Assembly (NCBI RefSeq): GCF_048544455.1
Contig: NC_133526.1
Location: 12,912,001-12,976,000, forward strand
Length of the DNA: 64,000 nucleotides
Source of the DNA: Silene latifolia
Taxonomy: Eukaryota; Streptophyta; Magnoliopsida; Caryophyllales; Caryophyllaceae
Direction: 5' to 3'
Below, one piece after another: positions 46,997 through 59,253 of the stretch. Position numbers and translations under genes: made by a program. The notes under the pieces are model-generated. The model worked only from the letters and a program-made list of their open reading frames with translations, searched no databases and was not told the DNA's origin. How positions within the stretch are numbered: position 1 is the stretch's first letter; every line of letters begins with the position of its first letter.

Positions 46997-48690
46997 AGTC
47001 CTGTGCGACTATATCTACATTTGGTAGGATTTTCATGATGGGATATCGGCTTTTGTAGTTGGGGTCGCATATCAATCATTTTAGTTCTGCTTGTCTGAGA
47101 AAGTAAATGTAAAGGCAAGTGCTGTGTCTGAACTAAGATCTTGTAGACGGTGATTCAAATTATTATAAGAAGAAGTCAGCGGGAGAGTTGAAGCTGTCTG
47201 ATTCAGGAGGAATTGGTACCTGCTTGACATCTATAAAAGTAATGAAGATCCCTTTTTTCTCCCTTATATCTACTGATATTCAGTATAGGTAGTTGGTGGA
47301 CTGTGGTAGTTAAGCAATCTTTTGTGGCAGACTGTGTAATAACCTTGCTTGTGAAACTTTAACTCTAATGTCGGCCTTTCCTTTCCTTATGTCTCTGATG
47401 GTGTATGCGAATGTAAGTTCCTGGGCTGTGCTTAGTCTGAAACTTGGAATATTGTCAATATTAAGACTTTCGGTTCTGGTTGTCATTGCTCTCCGTACTT
47501 TATCCTCATCTTTCTGCACCCTTATCAATGGTAATCCAGGAAGTCTGTAGGAGAGCTAGGACCTAGGAGGGATTCTTCTGTTACTTAACTTCATAGGATG
47601 GTGACGTAAAAGGTCATGTTTGTATGATGATTGGATATATTTTGTAATAAAAGTTCCCCTTTGTCTTAAACATCAAGAGTTGTTTCTAAAGAAGCAACTT
47701 TAGAGTGTTTGTGCGCTTGTTTAAGGTACCCGGTGCTATTGAACCCGAAATTACCAGAAGTCTGGAAGTCTCTGTTTCAGTTTTTCTTGGTATTTGCAAA
47801 GTGAACTTGTGAATGTGCTTTGGTTGGTTGTACTTGGCTCAGCTGTTTTACTCATGAAAATGTAACAGTCTCACCTGAGTATAAACACCTTTGCTTGTTT
47901 GTGTCACTGTCTTCCTGCATTTCTTCATTGAATAAACTGATCATACGAATAAAAAATTATTCGAGTACAGTTCTTCAAGTGTCATTTATTACTGCTTATT
48001 GCAGGTTTGTTTTCAAGTTTGTTGATTCATTGTAAAGATTGTAATGTTGAGTTACTGTCCTGGTTCATGTTCTGATGCTATAAGATGCCTGCAGAAGGTT
48101 GCGAGAGAAAATGCAGGTTTGTTATAAAGTGTTCATGAACGAGCTGGCTATTAATTCTGAGGACTCGTTTTCTGATATGCCACCTTGTATGAGGTTGATT
48201 TTTATTATAGTGTCGGTGCAGTCGTGCAGTTGGCTTTGCATTGCTTCTTTCTTTGGTGCTTTTGTCTGGATTCCTTATGGTACATGGGTCAGGGGTGTTA
48301 TTTTGTTGAGGTGCGTTGAATAAGATTTGATTAGACAGAGGCTATTCCATTTTAGATAATTTGCACTTGACTTTGGTGGTCAAATTAGTTCAACTTTGAT
48401 CGATATTTTCTCACCGCCCATCACTAAAACAATAGTTAAGAGCCTTAAGTTATCTTTTGTTTGAGTGAAAAATAATCTCAACTTGGAACAAATATGCATG
48501 CCTAGGATTGAAATGTGTACCTTCTTTCTAGTGTGTAAATACATTGCTGAGGCAAAAGAATTTGCTGAGTACAGCTGGCTATAATACTAAACTAATACTA
48601 TAGTTATTAATCACACAAGATTTGGCACAAAGGAAAATACATCGGAGAAGCTCCAAAATTAAATCACGTGGTTCTCGAGTTCTTCTGGTA
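46997..48690. other. 3' flank of gene D and intergenic DNA
   Basis: 47020-47560 resembles the 3' flanks of genes A-C (tttggtaggattttcat; cggtgattcaaat). 47560-48690 has AT-rich non-repetitive sequence with short frames only; no gene recognised. Confidence 0.6.
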
Positions 48691-48697
48691 GTTCTTT

Positions 48698-50252
48698 TTA
48701 TATCTGCCTATCATTAATTGGAGCGTCTTGAACTTCATTAACTTGCACTGTTTCGGACTTGAGATGGAACTGCCAAAGATTTACTTTGGAGCAATCTTCT
48801 GATGGTACACCTTTTATCTTGGTTTCATCTTCTGTAACTGCTTGCTTGACAAACTTTAGTGAATCCTGCAGCAGAAAACACCTTGTAGTTACAGAGTATA
48901 TGGTTTCAGTTAATCAATTGTCCAGTGTCAGGTGCATGTGAATTCTTAAATTTTTGTATTCGTATGTTATAGTGGTAAAAACAGTTTGTTTTTACGGGTA
49001 AAACTATTATCATTTCTAATTGACCTTTAGATTCATTTACGGAAAAAATACTAATCATTTAAGTGTACGTGAATCCTTTTACCATTAATGTGTCTGGTGT
49101 TACATATTTAGGTTCAATTTTTTTGTGGGAGTTACGAACCTGCTTGGCGCCTTCAGTTGCAGGAAGACGGCCCCACCGTTCTGGATCCCAGAGGATTGAG
49201 CTATTGAATCCGAAACCTGAAATATGGATCTCGAATTCCTCTGCTGCACGATTCAGATTCTTTACATGCCACCCAAGAATCTGGGATGATTGACATACTG
49301 GTCCTTCAACTATCATCTTCTTTCTCCATGCTGAAAGTTTTGCTAGAGGCCATGTTCCAAAAGCCCTGCACAAACAGGTAAACTGTTACCTGATATTTTT
49401 TTTCCTAAGTCTCGTTTTCACCATCCAGTAACAAACTAGCAGTCATTTCATTTTACCTGATGGTAATTTTTTGGTGGTCGCAAATTCTTTGTATGAGATA
49501 GTCTAAAGTTCTTGATAGTTAGTTAGCCTTTTACTTAACAGTTTAATACAGCATTATGAGCTGTTAAACTGTTAGCCCTAAAGATTAGTACAAAGTATAG
49601 AAAAGAAATAGAAAGAGAATTCATACTCAATTGCTCGGATCTCATCGAAGAAGTTGAGATCATAGACATTAGAAAGCCCAGCAAAATGAACAACCCCACT
49701 CAACCGATGATGCTCAATGTGCTTAAGTGCGAGATTTCTCTGATGATCCACTTCAGCTCTAGGATTAGTGAAATTTTCCTTGAACACCAAATGTCTATAC
49801 ATAACCCCTGTTCCTCGGAGTATATCAGATACATCAGAAAACTCTCTTTGAGACTCCACAACAATCCATAACAATGGCGGAGCCACCAACTTCAATGTAT
49901 TTGCCAACCTCCTTAGCAAAACTCCTCGTAGAGGATCCCTTTCGTTCGTAGAGGTTATAACAATCACTTGTCTCCTGGGTCTCAAATCCTGTTCCTTTAC
50001 ACTTCTGTTACTTTCGGACGAATTTGAATTGTCTAATTTGTTGACATAACTATTGCTTGGTTGCCTCACCATAGGCCTTGGTGCTAGCTCGAAAGACTGA
50101 TTATATCGTGCTGTAAACTTCAAACCAGGAATTGAAGACTTAGAAGTAGGAGCAAACCCTGTAAAGAAACCCATCACAAAACATAATGCAAAATGAACAG
50201 CAGCTTTCTTCCATATTTGAACTCGCTTCTTAGACCTTTCCACCGATCCCAT
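48698..50252 (-). CDS. IRX9: IRX9-type GT43 xylan backbone synthesis protein (3 exons)
   Basis: Exons on the minus strand are 50252-49627, 49365-49140 and 48865-48698, joined by ATTGA|GTATGA...TGCAG|GGCTTT (phase 2) and AAGCAG|GTTCGT...CTGCAG|GATTCA (phase 0), giving 339 residues. The start MGSVERSKKRVQIWKKA and the membrane segment at residues 17-35 (AAVHFALCFVMGFFTGFAP) are near-identical to the Arabidopsis IRX9 N-terminus and make it a type II Golgi protein. The GT43 domain follows (VLLRRLANTLKLVAPPLLWI; YRHLVFKENFTNP; DHQRNLALKHIEHHRLSG; FNSSILWDPERWGR). The acidic DDDN-type metal motif of other GT43 enzymes is GLSN here, as in IRX9 proteins generally. IRX9 works with IRX14 and IRX10 to elongate xylan in secondary walls. 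It appears intact and is the clearest host gene in the window. Confidence 0.95.
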
Positions 50253-51635
50253 TTCTTTTGGAAACGATAATGGGTTTTTTCAGAGCTTATGTTGCGGTCT
50301 AGGCACGGGAAATGGGTTTTATGTAAGAAAGTATTTCCAAGAACACAATAAAATGATGCTAATGATTGGAACTAGCTAACTCGAAAGAAGAGTTAGCTGT
50401 TCTTGTTACATTAAATTAAGTTAGTTTGTTTTTTAAGTTGTAAATGTGTAGGTGTTTCATAGAATTTGTGTTGTTGCTTCAGCTAGTCATTGCTTAAACT
50501 AAAAGAAAGAACTGGTGGAATTCAAGACAGGAGGTTTTCTAGTTGTTGGCTGCACCAAATGTTTGTTGATGATGCTACCATATTACCAAATGGATAGTGA
50601 AAAATGTTCACAATTTTTCTGAGATTTTGTTTGAATTAATTTACCATGTACAAAAATGTTTGAATCACTGACCACCGTGTCCCGTGTCCAAAAATTATAA
50701 TCCGAGATGATTCTACTAAAATTCCGAATTTTTACACATACTAGCTAGTTAAAAATGAACAATAATTTTAGTGATTTAGTTTCTAAGAGACCGTCTCACA
50801 TTAGAGTTCGTTTTTTTTTGGCAGCTGTAAAAGACTAAAAGGATGAAATTATACAATGTTTAGGCTATTAGAGCTAAGTTAGCTTAATATAACCACCATA
50901 ATAAGATAGCTTAAGCCATGTTGGTGGAGGAGTATCGTCATCAAAACCAACAGCTGCGCAAACTACTTCCTTGGTTCATTGAGCTTATTTATAGATTTGT
51001 TAAACTAGATGAGTCGGATTTAGAGTACACATGTTGGGTCAGAGGATGGGTTGTGTTTTACGGTAACGGCCAGGGTCCGGCCCAAATCCCAATTACACCT
51101 GGATGTGGATCTGGATATACTTGTTGGCCCGGCCCAACTTGAGTGACCATTGTGTCAATAGCTAAACCAGTCCAAAAATGAACACTTCACAGGAGCTTTG
51201 AGCTTAGCGGCGTAAGCAGAGACGGTTTTAGAATTCTAAAATGGGGATTCGAGTTAAAATTAAAATAAACGAGGAAACTAAGATAAAATTAATATGGGAA
51301 AATCAATTAATGCTTGAATAATCAATCGGAAATAGAGAACAACTGTTATTTCCTATTGTAATATGTAGATATCCCGTTTTGAACAATTGCACCACATAAA
51401 TCCTCAATGAAAACGCCACTGTGCAGACGTAGTTAAGTACTCCTACAAAACTAACTTGATCATTAGAAAGGTCCTCACCCAAATAAAGACAATAGGATAA
51501 ATGCTCCTACAAAAACTAACTTGTACCACATTCGATGTATAATCTATAAAATGAGTTTTTAAAATAACACTTTATCAGGGTTAGCCAAGATTATAACTAT
51601 TTCTCCACAGAAACATAGGATAAATTGATCAACAA
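50253..51635. other. IRX9 upstream region and intergenic DNA
   Basis: It should hold the IRX9 promoter (minus strand, rightward from 50253). No confident promoter motif, gene or element was identified. A 74-codon frame at 50918-51142 has no recognisable domain. Confidence 0.5.
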
Positions 51636-51780
51636 TTTTTTTATATAAAACCGTTTTACATAAAAATCCTCACTAGTATAATTTCCATCAATCACCACTT
51701 TCCATAATAAAGGAACTAAGGTCTTTTATTATATGGTTTTACAATGTGATATTGTAAAACCGTTTTACAGGGGACTTACT
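51636..51780. mobile_element. small MITE with AAAACCGTTTTAC inverted ends
   Basis: 'ataaaaccgttttac' near 51644 and 'gtaaaaccgttttac' near 51753 face each other across a short AT-rich loop. Non-coding. Confidence 0.4.
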
Positions 51781-52020
51781 CATTATTTTGATAAAAAATA
51801 ACTTAATTTCATTTATGTTTATTGAACTTTTTTATTCCTTTGTGAGAAGGAAGTTTAGTCCAAGGTTGGGGGGAATATCCTAAAATTGTAAATTCCACTA
51901 TTATTCATCGAAAATGGTCAAATTATAGGCTAAGATCGTTGTACAGAAGAACCACTTAAAAGTAATAATTTTATGTTAATACAAATAGTAATGTTTTATT
52001 TTTATAAATGACAACTTTTT

Positions 52021-52456
52021 AGGGGGCGTTTGTTTCGTGCATGGGTATAGGTTTGAAATCAGGAATCATACCTTAATGGTACGGGGTTAGAACTCCATTC
52101 CTTATTCTATGGGCTTGTTTCAATTCCGAAAGGTATGAGTTTGAAATTCAATTAAAACCATAGTTTTTGATATTATAAAGTCATAAAAATAAATATTTAA
52201 TCAAATAATTATATAAAAGTTCATTAACAATCGTGTCAGAACTTTTATTTTCACATTTTTATTTGTTTTAGTTTGATACCCATAAGTATCAATTTCATAC
52301 TCATCCCCCTAATTGGGTATGAGAAACCCATACCACGTGGGTTTGAGGTATGGGTATGAAACCCTTGTGTTTGTCAAACAAACACTTGATATGCGTTTGG
52401 CTCATTCCAAACTCATACCTTATACCTTTAGTGCTTGAACCAAACACCAGTGTTAA
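52021..52456. mobile_element. TIR element with GGCGTTTG-type ends
   Basis: It begins 'gggggcgtttgtttcg' and ends near 'gaaccaaacaccagtg', with internal 'gtcaaacaaacac' and repeated 'catacc' motifs. It resembles plant hAT-like or Harbinger-like MITEs. The target duplication is not clear. Confidence 0.4.
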
Positions 52457-52827
52457 GAGTATCTTTTAATATAAAATAATCACTATTTATTTTAAAGTGA
52501 TCATTAATTTTTTGGAAAAATTAAGAGGAATAATCCATCCTATTGGGCGTCTTCCATTATTAATCCATGTTCTTTTTTAATCCCACAATAAAACCAACTA
52601 ATTAACATATCATTAAAGCCTAAACTTGGTCACTTTGTAACTTGTTGTATCCGATTAAAGAGTAGTGGGGTCCATATTTTTCTTATTTATTATCTTCTTC
52701 TTCTTTCCTTTCCTTTCCTTTCCTGCGTATTCTTCATTCATTATTTTTCTCTATTAATTTTATTCTCCATAGCCCTTTTCTTTCCCTTAATCTATCTTTA
52801 ATCAAACGAAGTTGCTCAAATTCCTCA

Positions 52828-53358
52828 ATGAAATATGCACCTGCATATGAATCCTCTTCTAATTCATGGTCTTCTGCAACCTCGAAAGAAGTAAGATGCT
52901 ATCACAATATGAACGCAGTGATACAGATTGCAAAGAAGGGAGTAAATGAAGGGAGAAGGTTCTATGGGTGTCCCTTATGGCCAGTAAATGAATTGATTTG
53001 AATGTCCTTTACTATTTGATATAAACCCTAATCTGATTTTGCTAAAAAAAATTGAGGCCCTAATTTGATTTGAGCAATAATAAAACCCTAATCTTGATTC
53101 CTGAACTATTGTAGGAAAATAAGTGCGGGTTTTTTGTATGGATAAAAGGAGGGGTCATCTGATAGTAGCAATTTTCATCAGAAGTGGCTTGAAGACGAGC
53201 TGAAGAAAATGAAGATGAAGAAGGGAAAGTTGAAGAAAGAAGTTTTGTAGTTGAAAGTTGAAGTTAAAAAACACATTATGGGGGAGAAGGTTGCTTTGCT
53301 AGGACTAATTTTCTCTTGGATTTTTTTTGCAATATGTTGGATGATAAAGAGGGATTGA
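52828..53358 (+). pseudogene. GRF zinc-finger / coiled-coil / membrane-helix gene of MULE-2 (decayed)
   Basis: ATG at 52828 opens a 57-residue frame with the GRF-type motif VRCYHN...GVNEGRRFYGCPLWP. Downstream, from 53161 in one frame, the sequence reads NFHQKWLEDELKKMKMKKGK (coiled coil), passes one TAG at 53248, and ends in a hydrophobic helix (VALLGLIFSWIFFAICWMI) followed by KRD and a stop at 53356. The order GRF, coiled coil, C-terminal helix is the same as in the MULE-1 gene, although the sequences are far apart. The intron or gap between the two parts (53003-53160) has no clear acceptor. Confidence 0.6.
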
Positions 53359-53569
53359 TGTAGTTCTTCTGTTTGCATTACTAGCAAGAAATATAACAAT
53401 TCCAACCTTATATTAATGGAATGAAAAGATTCTTGTTTTTCCATTACATTCCCATTTAAGTTCTTCTTGCCATTACAGTTGAGTTTGTTGACATCAAAAT
53501 AAAGGGGCCAATTCAGTACTAGAATATGCTATTACATAAACAGGTTCCCTTACAGTCAAAAAATTACAT

Positions 53570-54165
53570 CTTAACCAACTATTACATGTCTTCACTCATT
53601 CTGGTTCACTGAAGCTTGAGTTGAGGGGTAACTTGTTGTTTCACTAGTGTAGATCCCGCGCAAATTCGCGGTAAATTTAGGCCTTTTAATTTTTAGTGTT
53701 TTAGTTATAGATTTTAGATTTATATCTCGCGAATTTTTTATAAAAAATAGCTAATATTAAAATTTATCAAAATAACTGAATAATTCCATGAATTGTGTTT
53801 TTTATGAAAATATTTTAACTACATCAAATTTTTTTAAAAGAAAAATTTTCGTCACGAAGTTAATAATAGGAGATACAGTTTTTATGTATTAATTATTTTA
53901 AATGGAAAATTCGTTTAATAAATGAAAATCTAATTTGTTTCCATATACAAGTTTGAGCACTTAGGAGAGAAAACTTTAGAGAAGTTGTATTCTCTTAGTA
54001 TATAGAAGGATTTATATTTTTACAATTTGCACCTCATTAATGTTTATAAGTTCACTCTATTCCTATTGTACAATTGGCACCTCATTAATCTTAACCAACT
54101 ATTACATGTCTTCACTCATTCTGGTTCATTGAAGCTTGAGTTGAGGGGTAACTTCTTGTTGTTTC
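53570..54165. repeat. direct duplication of ~75 bases around the Helitron
   Basis: cttaaccaactattacatgt... occurs at 53570-53643 and again at 54090-54165 with only a few differences. The Helitron starts exactly at the end of the first copy. A second short pair (cacctcattaat) lies at about 54028 and 54079. Confidence 0.75.
53644..54006 (-). mobile_element. complete non-autonomous Helitron, 363 bp
   Basis: In minus orientation it starts TCTATATACTAAGAGAATAC (from 54006), a typical plant Helitron 5' end, and finishes with hairpin CCGCG/CGCGG (53656-53671), spacer and CTAG at 53644-53647, followed by T. No coding capacity. It is inside MULE-2, so it is younger than that insertion. Confidence 0.8.
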
Positions 54166-54491
54166 ATGTTGTTGAATGGAAATCCTCCCAGTCCTAGGAA
54201 ACTGTAAATGGAAATATAAGTGAAGATGAGAATTTATTGGTTAAATGGACATATAAATGGATAACTTGACAGACTTTTTCCAACATCAACTTACATTGGT
54301 GAAAATATTGCCTTGATCATCATAAAGAATGCCAAATCTTTGTGGTACCTGCAAAATCATCAAAGTATGTCAATCAATTAGACCTCTGCAACAAATTTTA
54401 TTGAACATCAGCTAATTTCAGTTGATAACTTACCCTTCCACCTCTTCCACTTCTACCAGCAATTCCACCTCTACCACCTCCTCTTTCATCT

Positions 54492-57400
54492 CTACCACAC
54501 TACTCCTTCCATGCCACCAATTCCACCTCTACCACCTGCTGCTCCACCTCTGCCACCTAATGTTCCACCTCTTCCACCCCTACCACTATTAATAACCCTG
54601 CCACCTCTTCCTATCCTAGTTGGCTGAGCAGTCATTTGGTGATGAGCCTCAGTAGCTGGATTAGTAGTCTGGTGTATGTTATTAGCAGCTCTAGGTATTC
54701 CCCTTCCTCTTTTAGGTGGTTGAGGAGTGGCTATAGCCTTGTCTTTGTCAGGGCACTTTCTCTTGTTGTGGGTTCTAGACTTACATACTGAACAAGTCAT
54801 CTCTAGGCCATGCTTTGTGAGCTTCCCACTTTTTTTGGGATCTTCAAATGGATCCTTCCTTCTGTTTTTCCTAGGTCTGCCTGGACCTACCTTTATTTGG
54901 GGGGGGGGGGTTCAAGAGTTGATGAACACTAGGCTAGTGCCTCTCACCTGGGCATGAAGTTATCGATGAACCATATATCCTCAGATAAGTTTCCTTTTTG
55001 TAACGATCATCAACATAGTCCTCAGCTTTCTCATATTTGTCAAATATTGCAGCAATTGCATGACCACAGGGGATACCAGTTAAATTCCACTTTTTACAAG
55101 TGCATTCCCTAGTCTCTAAATTAACAGTCGGGTTATCAGTACCATACATTACCTGGTAGACAATATCACTTGATGGCAGAGGTTTGCACATTGCAGCAAG
55201 CTCTTTCTCCTTCTCAAGCTTCTCTTGTACCCTAGGGCAGACAAAGGTACATTTGTTCTCCATTTCTGTCTTTTTCTTAACCAACCTTTGCATCAAAGCA
55301 ACCCTTATCTCCTCAAGCATATATATGATATGCTTTGTACGAGCACTTATAATGTAGGCATTTAATATCTCTGCCATGTTATTAACTATCACATCATTTT
55401 TTGAAGTAGTCTTGATGAATGCTCTACAAAAGAGATTTGGGTTGTATGCAAGGAAGGCATCAGCAGCCCTAGGATCCACTTACCTCATAGCATCTAGCCC
55501 ATCCTTAAAGTCAGCTTCATTGTAAGCTTTTGCACAAGCCCAAAACATCATCTACGTACATTTCATCTCCTTTAAATGACTTGTGCCAATTTGCAAAAAT
55601 GTGTCTAGCACAATGTCTGTGCTCAACCCTTGGAAACTCCTTGGCCACCATGGTCAATATGCTCTACAAGGCAGAATAAAAAAGACACTATCAAGAAGGC
55701 AACATTAACAAGCAAGACAAAATGAAAAATACAAAATATAAGAAAGACAAATTACCTGGTGTTCATCAGAAATAAATGTCCAACCTTCACCAGTTTCTTC
55801 ACCCAAGCATTTTTTAAGTTCTTTAAAGAACCATTGATAGCTATCATTGTTCTCTCCCTCTAGCACAACCTAAGCAAGTGGGAACATTTGCTCATTGGTA
55901 TCCCTCCCAACAACAGTAATTAATTGGCCACCCAAAAAGGTTTTTAGAAAACAAGCATCAACACATAACAATTTTCTGCACCCTAAAAGCCATCCTTGCT
56001 TCAAGGCATCAAAACAGACAAAGAATCTTTGGAAAACAGGTGGGTTAGGTCTAATAGCAGGTTTTGTGACCAAAGTGAAGAAACTTGTAGGATTTCCCTG
56101 ACTAAGAGCTGCAATATAACCACCCAATTTGCTGTAGTGCTCTTTCATGGAACCATGTAGCATTCTGTGTGCATGATATTTTACTTTGTATGCATAACCC
56201 CTCTTAATTATAACCTTGTAAGTCCTTCTGACAGTTTCAATGATCTCAGTTGCGGGCCAATGAGGTCTTGCCTTAAACACTTCCAACAATTGTTTAGCTA
56301 ACCAAGTACTCTTCAACTGCCTATTCCTACTCATTGTTCTATGACATGTATGTTCAGGATCCACAGATTTGACAATAAAGGTAGTTGTTGCATTATCCCA
56401 GCTTCCATACATCTTAAATGGACAGCCTCCTGCACACCTTATTCTAAGTCTTCTCCCTCTCTCCTTATCACTAACATCAAATGTTAGGTTCCTACCCTGA
56501 GCTAGTGCATACCTAGTGACACAATCCCTGAACATATCCCTGCTTGAAAACCTAATCCCTACACACCACTTCAGTTTGGTGAAGTTAGTTTTTTCATTCA
56601 CAGTAGGTAGGCTAGATCTGCTTCTATGACCAGGTCTTGACTCTTCCTCACTTTCTCCTGGAGTATGGATTTCATCTCCACTTTCATCATAGTCACTTAC
56701 AAAATCCTCCATTTGATTATTTCCCACTGCAACTTGATCTGAACCTTGGCCACTTAATATCTTAGATTCAACTTCTAACTGGAGTTGTTTTGCAACTTTT
56801 ATAACCTTAACATTTAAATCTTTCAATTTTTTCCTAGCTTCAATTACTTCATCATCATCTGAGGATTGCTCAGATGCAATGTCATTCTCAATTAATTCCT
56901 CCAACACCTCATTAACATCCTCATCTAGACCATCCTCACCATCAACAAAGTTCTCTTCATTAAAATGTTCTAACTGAGGATCTTCATCCTCATCCTCATC
57001 ATCAACAAAGCCCTCTTCATTGTCAGGGTCATACCCTGGATCATCAGCCTCATCATCATCACTCTCTTCATTCCAAACTATAGGTGGTGCTGAATCAGCT
57101 GCTGCCTCATATTCAGAGAAAACATCAGCTATAGTAATGTTATTCAACTCATAACAGCCCTTATTATCATCCTCAGGCGGTGTTGAATCAGCTACAAGTG
57201 GTGCTTCCTCAACATTATTTTTCTGTGAGAACCTTGGTGATGTTCTTGTGGGAGTGGCTGTGGGAATTTTTTTAGAGGGAGTTTTCTAGGGTTATTTTAA
57301 TATGCTGCTTGATGGGGCTGTATCAAGTTGGAGGCTTTTAATAGAGGGAGTTATTAGGGTTTCACAGAGAATGAGGCTTTTGTGAGTGGTATATTGTGGT

Positions 57401-57991
57401 CCCTTTTTTTCAGAAGTCTTGTTGTTGACTTGAACCTTTTTCCTAGGGACCAGTTTTTGAGGAATATGTACTACATGTGGTTGCCTTAACTCCTCTATGA
57501 GCTCAGCTATCTTAGATAAATCAATATCAACAACAAGATAGGCATTTACTACTCTATCACTCTCAGCAATTTGACACATTAATTGAGCATTTTTATCATT
57601 TAGAGCCCTCTGAAAACCGCCATTAGGATTCCAAAAGTATATGCCGTCAACATTCCTCCTAAATTTATCACATTTCAGAGCTTCTTCTAGCAAAGTGAAC
57701 CAACAAAACTTATCTTTCTCATCCCCAACAGTCCTACTCATTCTACCCAGATAAACAAGACCACCCGAATCAAGCATTTTAAATGTTCTTCCATAAAATA
57801 ATTTCATAGTAACTGTTTGCCAGGGATTTGCCTAAATAATAACAAATCAAAAAAACAAGCATAAAAAAAATTCAACACTTTAGGCTGTGTCGTTACAAAA
57901 TAAAATCAATTACAAATTAAAATCAATAACAAAAATAATACAAATTAAAATCAAGACAGAAAATGGGAAGAACTACCTGTGTCGTAGTCAT
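54492..57991 (-). pseudogene. MURA-type transposase of MULE-2 (PB1-like, DBD, MULE, SWIM, zinc knuckle)
   Basis: Exon 1 is 57991-57977 (MTTTQ), exon 2 57831-55756, exon 3 from 55663; splice sites CAG|GTAGTT...ATTTAG|GCA and CAG|GTAATT...GTAG|AGC. Exon 2 has a PB1-like start (NPWQTVTMKLFYGRTFKML), a very acidic linker, a Mutator DNA-binding domain (CAGGCPFKMYGSW; DPEHTCHR) and the first catalytic Asp at LCVDACFLKTF. Exon 3 has CARHIFANWHKSFKG, the catalytic Glu at NNMAEILN, a SWIM finger (CTCKKWNLTGIPCGH) and a knuckle CSVCKSRTHNKRKC followed by a Gly/Arg-rich tail. Damage: in-frame stops at 57292, 57286, 55870 (Trp of FPLAW), 55480 and 54934, a frame change near 55560 and an uncertain run of twelve C near 54905. 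Confidence 0.9.
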
Positions 57992-58709
57992 AATCAAAGA
58001 TCAAAACTTCAGCTAGATGAAGGAGAAGAAGGCATAGAAGAGATTAATGACGTTTAGGAGATGAAGGAGATTGAAGCAGATGAAGGAGATTAATAGTGTT
58101 TCAGAATTAGGTTAAAAGTAAAGAAGTAAAAGATGGAGTGAGAGGATAATTGGGTAAATGAAAAGTTAGATGAAAGAATTATAAGGTTTTAACCGGTTGT
58201 ATAGGTTGCCTTTCCAATTGGTTTAAGCTTTAATGATATGTTAATTAGTTGGTTTTATTGTGGGATTAAAGAGAACATGGATTAATAATGGAAGACACCC
58301 AATAGAATGGATTATTCCTGTTAATTTTTCCTAATGTTTTTGCATGTCACACTATAGTAGATCTGACAAAAACATTAACTCGATCAAAAATGCATGACTC
58401 GAGGCCTGAAATTAACCTGAACTACAACCTTTGAATGTGACATGAAACCTGAATTATCCTGACCCGACCCGAAATAACCTGAACTTAGTTAACCATAAAC
58501 TGACTCCACCCGAAATGACTTGATCCAAAACTACATAACCTGAAAGTTACCTTACAAAACATGGCTTTTATGAAAAAAAACAAATAAAAAAAAACTGAAA
58601 TGACTAATTTAAAACACATTTATTTATGTTGAAATATCTACATCTACACTCCTTAAAAAGTCCAAATGTCTGCTACTATAGCCAGAACAGTGTTTTTAGC
58701 AGTAAGAGG

Positions 58710-59253
58710 ATTATACATCTGATGTATTACTTCCAATTCTATAGTTTTTGAGTATTCTAATCAAGTTTTTGAGTTTTATTTTAAAGTTTTTGAGTTTTAC
58801 TATAAAGTTTCTGAGTTTATTCACTTAAAAATTAAGCTCTAAAAAATTACAATAAAACTCAAAAATATTACATACTCCCTCCTATTCACTATATTCTTCC
58901 CCTTTCCTTTTTGCACAAGAAATAAAAAAGTGAATTTGGACCACACAAAACACACTACCCCACATGTAATTTAATTTGGACCACACAAATTAACCCAAAA
59001 AAAGAAATAAGGAAGAAAACCCGAATAATCCGAATAAGGAAATAGGGAAGAATATAGTGAATAGGAGGGAGTATTAGTTTAGTTAAATTTGAGTTTTGAC
59101 GGAAAAAATATTAAAATCTAACTTATAAACTTTAATATGCTCAAAGAAATATACATATGCTCAAAAACAAATAAAGTTTGAGGCAATAAGCTCAAAAAAA
59201 AATATATATATGCTCAAAAAATAAAAAAGTTGGATGTAGTACATCCGATGTAT
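58710..59253. mobile_element. MITE hosting a nested Stowaway element
   Basis: The left end 'ttatacatctgatgtattac' pairs with the right end (complement of gtagtacatccgatgtatgt). The interior repeats 'tttttgagtttt' and 'atgctcaaaaa'. A Stowaway MITE at 58875-59072 interrupts it. A shorter relative is at 1644-1849. Confidence 0.6.
58875..59072. mobile_element. Stowaway MITE, 198 bp
   Basis: The ends CTCCCTCCTATTCACTATAT and its complement are near perfect over about 35 bases and flanked by TA. It lies inside the element 58710-59253. Confidence 0.85.

Larger units (their letters stand above)
52514..58331 (-). mobile_element. MULE-2: Mutator-like DNA transposon, complete ends, 5.8 kb
   Basis: Inverted ends of about 112 bases (GGAAAAATTAA then GGAATAATCC at both sides, about 94% alike by eye) are flanked by a 9-bp target duplication with one mismatch (taatttttt at 52505-52513, taatgtttt at 58332-58340). 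The element carries a MURA-type transposase on the minus strand and, near the left end, a GRF-finger gene on the plus strand, so the two converge as in MULE-1. A Helitron (53644-54006) lies inside. The transposase is broken by several stops. Confidence 0.93.

Noticed and set aside
48099-48323. 74-codon frame with a hydrophobic stretch
   Set aside because: No start context or family resemblance; probably chance in the gene D to IRX9 spacer.
50918-51142. Possible small gene with Gly/Pro-rich C-terminus
   Set aside because: No domain, no conserved neighbours, no support beyond an open frame.
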